In this document: piece after piece, positions 59,037-64,000 of the stretch
How positions within the stretch are numbered: the first letter of the stretch is position 1
Layout of the letters: each line of letters starts with the position of its first letter
Notes under the pieces: model-generated
The model's input: the letters and a program-made list of their open reading frames with translations, nothing else
Database searches by the model: none
Told to the model about the DNA's origin: nothing
Assembly (NCBI GenBank): GCA_964221845.1
Contig: CAXPZW010000012.1
Span: 1 to 64,000, forward strand
DNA from: CAXPZW01 sp964221845
GTDB lineage: Bacteria; Bacteroidota; Bacteroidia; Flavobacteriales_D; Sanyastnellaceae
Length of the DNA: 64,000 nucleotides
Direction: 5' to 3'
Position numbers and translations under genes: made by a program

Positions 59037-59540
59037 TTACTGGATGCCGAGTTTGGTCTTCACCTGCGGGCCCACGTCGGTACCGCCTGAGTAAAGCAAT
59101 ACACCGGCAGACGAGTCGATGATGTAGGTAAAACCTTCGGCCTTGGCCACTTCTTCCACCGCTGCGTTCACCTTGTCCACCATGGGTTGAATGAGCTCGG
59201 CTTCACGCTGTGCGAGGTCGATTTGGGCTTGCTGCTCAAGCTGAATGATGTTCTGCTCGAGTTGCTGGATTTCGTTGACTTTGGTTTGCAGGATCGCTTC
59301 GGGCAGACCTTGGCCATTGTCGTTGATGTAGGTGACCTTGGCTTGGTAATCCTCCTTCATGGAGTTCAGCTGGGTCTCGTATTCCTTGGCAAATGCCTGG
59401 AGGTCTTGTTCGGCTGCAGAACGCTCAGGCATGGCCAGCATGACTTCTTGGAAGTTGATGTGGCCAATCTTACCCGCGGTCTGGGCAAAAGTCAAAGCAG
59501 AAGCGCTCATGGCGATGAGCAGTACAAGTATGCGTTTCAT
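59037..59540 (-). CDS. OmpH/Skp-family periplasmic chaperone (second copy)
   Basis: 167 residues. Signal peptide (ILVLLIAMSASALTFA), then GKIGHINFQEVMLAMPE and a long coiled coil (LQAFAKEYETQLNSMKEDYQAK ... LEQNIIQLEQQAQIDLAQRE), ending in a short beta hairpin (VAKAEGFTYIIDSSAGVLLY). Skp-like trimers hold unfolded outer-membrane proteins in the periplasm. It follows the other ompH copy by 18 bases. Confidence 0.93.
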   Translation of the reverse strand: MKRILVLLIAMSASALTFAQTAGKIGHINFQEVMLAMPERSAAEQDLQAFAKEYETQLNSMKEDYQAKVTYINDNGQGLPEAILQTKVNEIQQLEQNIIQLEQQAQIDLAQREAELIQPMVDKVNAAVEEVAKAEGFTYIIDSSAGVLLYSGGTDVGPQVKTKLGIQ

Positions 59541-59558
59541 AAAAATGTTCTTGCGCGA

Positions 59559-60242
59559 TTAATTCTTCTTTCCGCCGGTTGAGGGCACCGTGGTTTGGCG
59601 TCCACCTGCACCGGTACGAGGGGTATTTGCACCTTTCGTGCCAGAGTTGCCTTTGTCAATGCCAGAGCCGGCTTTGCCGCCGTCGGCACCTGCTTCGGTA
59701 CCGCCTGCTCCGCCTGAGTTCTCTTTGACTTCACCAGGCGTGAGTCCCATCTTTTTCAGCACCAAGTCGCTCACGTCGTACTTGGGGTTGGCGTACAGCA
59801 TGTTGCTCTGGTTGCTCTTGTCAAAGATCACCATGTAGCTGCGTGAGGAGGCCACCTCTTGGATGGCGGTGTAAATCTGTTCTTGGATGGGCGCGATGAG
59901 TTCTTCGCGTTTGTTGAAGAGCTCGCCGCCGACGCCAAACTTGGACTTTTGCATTTCCAACGCCTCGTTGCGCTTGGTGGCGATTTCCTCTTCACGCTTG
60001 GAGCGCATTTCTTGGGTGAGCAGCACCTTCTCGGCCTGGTAGGCTTGTTCGAGGCGGGCGATGCTGGCGTACTTGGCCTCGATTTCCCCTTGCCACTGCG
60101 AACTGAGGTCGTTCAAGGTGGTTTGGGCATCCACATACTCTTGGATGTGTGAGAGGATGTAGTCGGTGTCGACGTACGCGAATTTTTGCGCAGAGAGCGC
60201 GGAAGCCATCAGGCTAAAGGCAAGGACGAGCGTATACTTCAT
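59559..60242 (-). CDS. OmpH/Skp-family periplasmic chaperone (first copy, with C-terminal tail)
   Basis: 227 residues from ATG 60242. Signal (YTLVLAFSLMASALSA), KFAYVDTDYILSHIQEY, coiled coil (LEQAYQAEKVLLTQEMRSKREE) and beta hairpin (SSRSYMVIFDKSNQSNMLYA), as in Skp. It differs from the second copy by a ~60-residue low-complexity tail of Gly/Thr/Lys (NSGGAGGTEAGADGGKAGSG ... TGGKKN), which may be disordered. A start at 60254 is also open. Confidence 0.92.
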   Translation of the reverse strand: MKYTLVLAFSLMASALSAQKFAYVDTDYILSHIQEYVDAQTTLNDLSSQWQGEIEAKYASIARLEQAYQAEKVLLTQEMRSKREEEIATKRNEALEMQKSKFGVGGELFNKREELIAPIQEQIYTAIQEVASSRSYMVIFDKSNQSNMLYANPKYDVSDLVLKKMGLTPGEVKENSGGAGGTEAGADGGKAGSGIDKGNSGTKGANTPRTGAGGRQTTVPSTGGKKN

Positions 60243-60292
60243 AGGTCCATTCATGGGTGCTCACCGGAGCGAGGCACGCGAATTTACGAACA

Positions 60293-62830
60293 TTAGAGAT
60301 CACCGAGGTTGGCCCCAATGCTAAAGTGGAAGGTGCCTCGCGGCATGTTGGGCTGGTTGGGGACATCGTCCAGTCGCCAGCCGTAATCCAACCCCAGCAT
60401 TCCGAACATGGGCAGGAAAATGCGCAGGCCCACACCGGCAGATCGGTACACATTGAACGGATTGAAGTCCTCAAAATTTTCCCAGGTCTTACCGGCTTCA
60501 GCAAAAGCGAGGGTGTAGATGTACGCACTCGGGTTGGTGCTGAGCGGGTAGCGCAGCTCAATGTTGTACTTGGCAATCACCGGAGCACCCGTGTTGTCGT
60601 CGGGTTGGGTGAGCGAGAGGTCGTCGTACCCGCGCAGGTTGATGATCTCACGTCCGTCCAGTACAAAGCCGCTCAGGAATACCCCGCCGAGGTAGAAGCG
60701 TTCAAACGGCGAGAGGCCAATGTTCTGGTTGTACGCTCCCAAGAAACCGAAGCCCGCTTTGGTGGCCAGTACCAGTCGGTGGTAGTTGCCCTCTTCGCCG
60801 GTTTTGTGTTCGAACAGAGTCGTGTACCATTCGGTGGTAAACTTCAACTTGTAGTACTCCAACCAACGGTAACGCTCTTGGTCGGTAGCGTCGGTCCAGT
60901 CCTCGCGACCGCCAAACAGGTGGTAGGGCGGGGTGAGTTTGGTGGTGAAGCTCACGTTGGAGCCGTACCAGGGGAAGATGGGATCGGCCACCGAGTTGCG
61001 CGACAGCTGGAACTGGTAGGCCAGGTTGTTGGCCGTACCGTCGGTAAAGCTGAAGAACAGGTTGTTGTTGCGCAGGGTGAAGTTCTGGTAGCTGATCGAG
61101 TGTTGCCACAGGAAGTAATCGTCCGGACGCTTCAGGCGCTGGCCAAAGCCGACCTGGGCACCCACGATGCGAATTTCCTGACGCAGCGGGTTGATTTCCC
61201 CGTCGATGCGGCGCGGCTCGTTGTTTCCTTGTACGGAAGTCCACAGGCTTACGCTCAATGAGTTCGGTTTCTTGCCACCCAACCAGGGCTCCACAAAGGA
61301 CATGTTGAGTGAAGAGAAGAAGCGACCGGTGGTTTGTCCTCGGATGCTCAAGCGTTGGCCATCTCCAGAAGGCAGTGGACGCCATGCATCGCGCTTGAAG
61401 ATGTTGCGCATCGAGAAGTTCGTGAAGCTCAGTCCAAGCGAGCCCACAATCCGTCCAGCACCAAATCCGCCCGACAGCTCGATCTGATCCGACGGCTTTT
61501 CGGCCACCACGTACTCGATGTCAACGGTTCCTTTTTCGGGGTTCTGGCGCGGCAGGATGTTGAAGGCCTGCGGATCAAAGTACCCCAACTGTGCCAGCTC
61601 GCGCTGGGTACGGATCACATCGTTGCGGGAGAACAGCTCGCCGGGCAGCGTGCGGATCTCGCGGTAAATCACGTGGTCGTTGGTCTTGGTGTTTCCGGTG
61701 ACCGTGACGGTGCCCACGGTAAAGCGCTTGCCTTCCTGCATGCGCACCTCAATGTCAATGGAATCGCGGCCCACCAGGGTTTCGACGGGGATGGCTTGGA
61801 AGTTCAGGTACCCGTTGTCCTGGTACATGGAGGTGATGTCCAGTCCTGAAGGGTTCATGTACAGGCGCGCGTTCAGCGTGCTCAGGTTGTAGACGTCGCC
61901 GGGCTTGATGTTGAGGATGGTGTCCATCAGGCCGGTGGTGTACACCGTGTTGCCCGAGAAGGTCACGTCACGGAAGTAGAACTTGTTGCCTTCCTCCACA
62001 TCCACAATCAAACGGATTTGCTTGTCGTCGATGCGTTCAATGGTGTCGCGCAGCACGCGGGCGTTGCGGTATCCCCACTCGTTGTACTTGGTCACCAGCG
62101 AAGCCTTGTCTTCGCGGAATTCCTGCTCGGTGTACTTGGAGGCTTTGAACACACTCCACCAGCGCTTTTCCTTGGTGTTGCGCAGTTGGCGCTTGGCTTT
62201 GTTGAGCTTGACGGCTTCTACTCCATTGAGTTGGATCTCGCCGATTTTCACGCGTTCGCCTTTGTTGACGTTGATGCGCAAGTTTACCAGGTTGACCCCG
62301 TCGGTGTTGGGTACTTCGTCTACGGTGGTGCTCACGTTGAAGCGGCCTTTGTCCACGAAGTATTCCTGGATGCTTTGATTGATGCGGTTTTTGAGGTCTT
62401 GATTGACAATCGAGCCTGGGATCAGTCGCAAACGTTCACGCAAGGTTTCGGCCTCGCCGCGGCGCAGGCCAGGAAACGAGTACTTGGCGAGTTTGGGCAT
62501 TTCCTGCACCACAATGGTCAGGTACACGTCTTCGCCCTGGAACTCCGATGCAAACACTTCTACATCCGAAAACAGGCGTTGCTTCCACAGGTTGCGGATG
62601 GCCTTGGGGATCTGGTCGCCAGGAATCGAAATGGTCTGGCCAATTTGGATACCGGCAAACAGGCGGATGGCGCCTTCGTCGGTCGTGGCGTTGCCTTGGA
62701 TGGTCACGCCGGCCACGCGGTATTCACGCTGGGTGGCGTAGTCGATTTTGCCGCCAATGCGGTCGGGCTGGGCCCAAAGAGCAAGGGTCAGCAGTGGGAA
62801 CAACAATGTCAGCAGTAGCTTCTGAGGCAT
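60293..62830 (-). CDS. bamA: Outer-membrane protein assembly factor BamA
   Basis: 845 residues. Signal peptide (LLLTLLFPLLTLALWAQ), five POTRA domains (e.g. GVTIQGNATTDEGAIRLFAGI, FPGLRRGEAETLRERLRL, ITGNTKTNDHVIYREIRTLPGE-like), then the surface-antigen barrel with ELSGGFGAGRIVGSLGLSFTNF and the lid-region GYDDLSLTQPD. It ends with an Asp-Leu rather than an aromatic residue (SIGANLGDL), which is unusual for barrel proteins. It inserts outer-membrane proteins, the clients of the Skp copies encoded just after it. The start overlaps the uppS stop (TGATG). Confidence 0.97.
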   Translation of the reverse strand: MPQKLLLTLLFPLLTLALWAQPDRIGGKIDYATQREYRVAGVTIQGNATTDEGAIRLFAGIQIGQTISIPGDQIPKAIRNLWKQRLFSDVEVFASEFQGEDVYLTIVVQEMPKLAKYSFPGLRRGEAETLRERLRLIPGSIVNQDLKNRINQSIQEYFVDKGRFNVSTTVDEVPNTDGVNLVNLRINVNKGERVKIGEIQLNGVEAVKLNKAKRQLRNTKEKRWWSVFKASKYTEQEFREDKASLVTKYNEWGYRNARVLRDTIERIDDKQIRLIVDVEEGNKFYFRDVTFSGNTVYTTGLMDTILNIKPGDVYNLSTLNARLYMNPSGLDITSMYQDNGYLNFQAIPVETLVGRDSIDIEVRMQEGKRFTVGTVTVTGNTKTNDHVIYREIRTLPGELFSRNDVIRTQRELAQLGYFDPQAFNILPRQNPEKGTVDIEYVVAEKPSDQIELSGGFGAGRIVGSLGLSFTNFSMRNIFKRDAWRPLPSGDGQRLSIRGQTTGRFFSSLNMSFVEPWLGGKKPNSLSVSLWTSVQGNNEPRRIDGEINPLRQEIRIVGAQVGFGQRLKRPDDYFLWQHSISYQNFTLRNNNLFFSFTDGTANNLAYQFQLSRNSVADPIFPWYGSNVSFTTKLTPPYHLFGGREDWTDATDQERYRWLEYYKLKFTTEWYTTLFEHKTGEEGNYHRLVLATKAGFGFLGAYNQNIGLSPFERFYLGGVFLSGFVLDGREIINLRGYDDLSLTQPDDNTGAPVIAKYNIELRYPLSTNPSAYIYTLAFAEAGKTWENFEDFNPFNVYRSAGVGLRIFLPMFGMLGLDYGWRLDDVPNQPNMPRGTFHFSIGANLGDL

Positions 62831-63576
62831 CAGGCGTTCGAGTTCGGTTCGGTGAGTTGTGCGCTGGTCTTTCCAAAACGGCGTTCACGGTTCTGGTAGT
62901 CTTGGATCGCGGCGTAAAACGCTTCGCGGTCAAAGTCCGGCCAGAGGGTGTCGGTGAAGTACAGCTCTGTATAAGCGATTTGCCACAGCAAAAAGTTACT
63001 GATGCGGCATTCGCCACTGGTGCGGATAAGCAGTTCGGGATCAGGAATGCCACTGGTAGATAGGTAACGGCCAATGGTTTCGGGGGCCACCTGCTCGGGA
63101 GCCACGTCGTCCTGCATCATTTCTTTGACGGCTCGGGTGATCTCCCAACGGGCGCTGTAACTCAAGGCCAGCACCAAGGTGATGTTGGTGTTGTGCGCGG
63201 TTTGGGCTACAGCTTCTTTGAGTTGGGCACGTGCGCGATCTGGCAGGGTGCCCAAATCGCCAATGGCTTGCAGGCGTACGCCTTGCTCGTCGAGTTCGGA
63301 GATTTCATTGACGATGGTGCTCACCAGCAGGTCCATCAAGGCTTCGACCTCCTCTTTGGGGCGGTTCCAGTTCTCGGTGGAGAAGGCGTAGAGGGTCAGG
63401 AACTTCACGCCAATGTTGAGCGAGGCCTTGAGCGATTCACGCACGGCTTCCACTCCGTTGAAGTGGCCGATAATGCGGTCCTTTCCCTGGTACTCGGCCC
63501 AACGTCCGTTGCCATCCATGATGATGGCCACGTGCTTGGGTACACGATCGCGGTCAATGTGATTTGATGCAGACAT
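62830..63576 (-). CDS. uppS: Isoprenyl transferase (undecaprenyl diphosphate synthase)
   Basis: 248 residues from ATG 63576. Cis-prenyltransferase motifs: VAIIMDGNGRWAE (catalytic Asp), TLYAFSTENWNRPKEEV, LSYSARWEITRAV, and the C-terminal PELLIRTSGECRISNFLLWQIAYTE. It makes the C55 carrier lipid for peptidoglycan and other envelope polymers. A longer in-frame start (63921) lies inside the next gene. First gene of the uppS-bamA-ompH-ompH unit. Confidence 0.96.
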   Translation of the reverse strand: MSASNHIDRDRVPKHVAIIMDGNGRWAEYQGKDRIIGHFNGVEAVRESLKASLNIGVKFLTLYAFSTENWNRPKEEVEALMDLLVSTIVNEISELDEQGVRLQAIGDLGTLPDRARAQLKEAVAQTAHNTNITLVLALSYSARWEITRAVKEMMQDDVAPEQVAPETIGRYLSTSGIPDPELLIRTSGECRISNFLLWQIAYTELYFTDTLWPDFDREAFYAAIQDYQNRERRFGKTSAQLTEPNSNA

Positions 63577-63607
63577 GCAAGGTGTCCGAAATGATTTCGG
63601 TAAGCCG

Positions 63608-63615
63608 CAAAAATA
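63608..63615 (-). promoter_or_regulatory. -7 element of uppS-bamA-ompH-ompH
   Basis: TATTTTTG, perfect match, 31 bases upstream of ATG 63576. Confidence 0.6.
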
Positions 63616-63685
63616 GGGCATCCGCACCGGGGAAGTAGCACGACCCCCCCCTTTGGCACCCAAAACATCAGGTGTAGGGTTCCGA

Positions 63686-64000
63686 CTAGTGGAAGTGGAT
63701 GTTTTTAAAGCAGGAGCCCGCCAATTTGTCGAGGCGGAAGTTGAGCGAGAGGTAGGCAAATGCATACCAGTCGTCGCGGCCGGGATCGCCGCGTTGCATG
63801 CCGGTGTTGTTGCCGTTAGGGCCCGAGCGTTGAACGCTGCGGTCGGCGAGATTGACTGCCAGTGGGCCGCTTTCGTCCAGCAATACTGCCGGGTCGGCGT
63901 AAGCGCCGGAGACGTCGTCAAAGTGGTCGGTCCACGTTTTGCGGATGCTCCACTCCAACGAAATGCCCATCACTTGGGCCACGTTGAGCTTGAAGCCTGC
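63686..64000 (-). CDS. C-terminal part of a DUF6089-like outer-membrane protein (5' end off the window)
   Basis: The minus-strand frame is open from the right edge to TAG at 63686, giving ~104 residues: AGFKLNVAQVMGISLEWSIRKT, then DHFDDVSGAYADP and a C-terminal WYAFAYLSLNFRLDKLAGSC, ending NIHFH. The phrase (I/E)-x-RKT-x-TD-x-x-DDVSG and its place just before uppS match the DUF6089 family, a predicted beta-barrel. Function unknown. The Lys-Thr-rich and Gly-poor strand pattern supports a barrel end. Confidence 0.75.
   Translation of the reverse strand, partial: AGFKLNVAQVMGISLEWSIRKTWTDHFDDVSGAYADPAVLLDESGPLAVNLADRSVQRSGPNGNNTGMQRGDPGRDDWYAFAYLSLNFRLDKLAGSCFKNIHFH

Overview
The window comes from a Bacteroidota chromosome, most likely a marine-type member of the Flavobacteriales (Cryomorphaceae/Schleiferiaceae-like; the exact family is my inference). 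The evidence is a type IX secretion (T9SS) gene set with type A and type B sorting domains, a MurF-Alr fusion, a DnaG without zinc ligands, the gene order uppS-bamA-ompH-ompH-murI, DUF5522 and DUF2490 proteins, and promoters of the Bacteroidota type (-7 element TAnnTTTG, no Shine-Dalgarno sequences). Base composition is GC-rich throughout except for one short AT-rich stretch near 46.9-47.05 kb. Both edges cut genes: a lipoprotein on the left and a DUF6089-like protein on the right. I see no rRNA, phage, transposase or CRISPR array.

Layout. 0-8.8 kb: repeat lipoprotein, recJ, mscS-dnaG, a TonB-family protein and a histidine kinase/response regulator pair. 8.85-11.3 kb: a candidate structured small RNA, then prs-rplY-pth. 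11.5-15.05 kb: a broken hydrolase, a dispersed repeat, two small genes, then yicC-gmk-nadD (minus). 15.1-23.7 kb: a T9SS-exported metalloprotease-like protein with nine tandem 27-residue repeats, a polyprenyl synthase, a MORN lipoprotein and a very large unknown outer-membrane protein. 23.8-29 kb: a LytTR regulator with an in-frame stop, DUF2490, a lipoprotein, tdk and murF-alr, and a second copy of the dispersed repeat. 29.1-36 kb: a tetR-tolC-MFP-RND efflux operon (minus). 36.2-42.3 kb: hutU with a DUF5522 protein, a PLP deaminase-like enzyme, a PurF-like protein, a lone receiver and tRNA-Leu(CAA). 42.4-47 kb: a Cys-rich PKD-repeat protein with a dockerin-like end, then the remains of a TPR-OmpA gene beside AT-rich DNA. 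47-51 kb: M20 amidohydrolase and small TSUP transporter (minus), kbl and an FAD oxidoreductase (plus). 51-53.1 kb: a GbsR/MarR-type regulator with two matching palindromes that frame it and a cassette of unknown small membrane proteins. 53-57.5 kb: a four-gene T9SS-type operon (OmpA, PorP/SprF, type B cargo, trimer-like surface protein). 57.6-64 kb: gamma carbonic anhydrase, murI and the envelope-assembly operon uppS-bamA-ompH-ompH.

The functional core is housekeeping (DNA replication and repair, nucleotide metabolism, cell wall, outer-membrane biogenesis) mixed with envelope and secretion functions. The best candidate for an undescribed system is the GbsR-like regulator with its paired TTTCA-N8-TGAAA operators and the downstream cassette (a 34-residue basic peptide plus three small membrane proteins). 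Other points of interest are the pair of dispersed repeats, the small RNA candidate upstream of prs, and three separate genes inactivated by single nonsense changes or a deletion.
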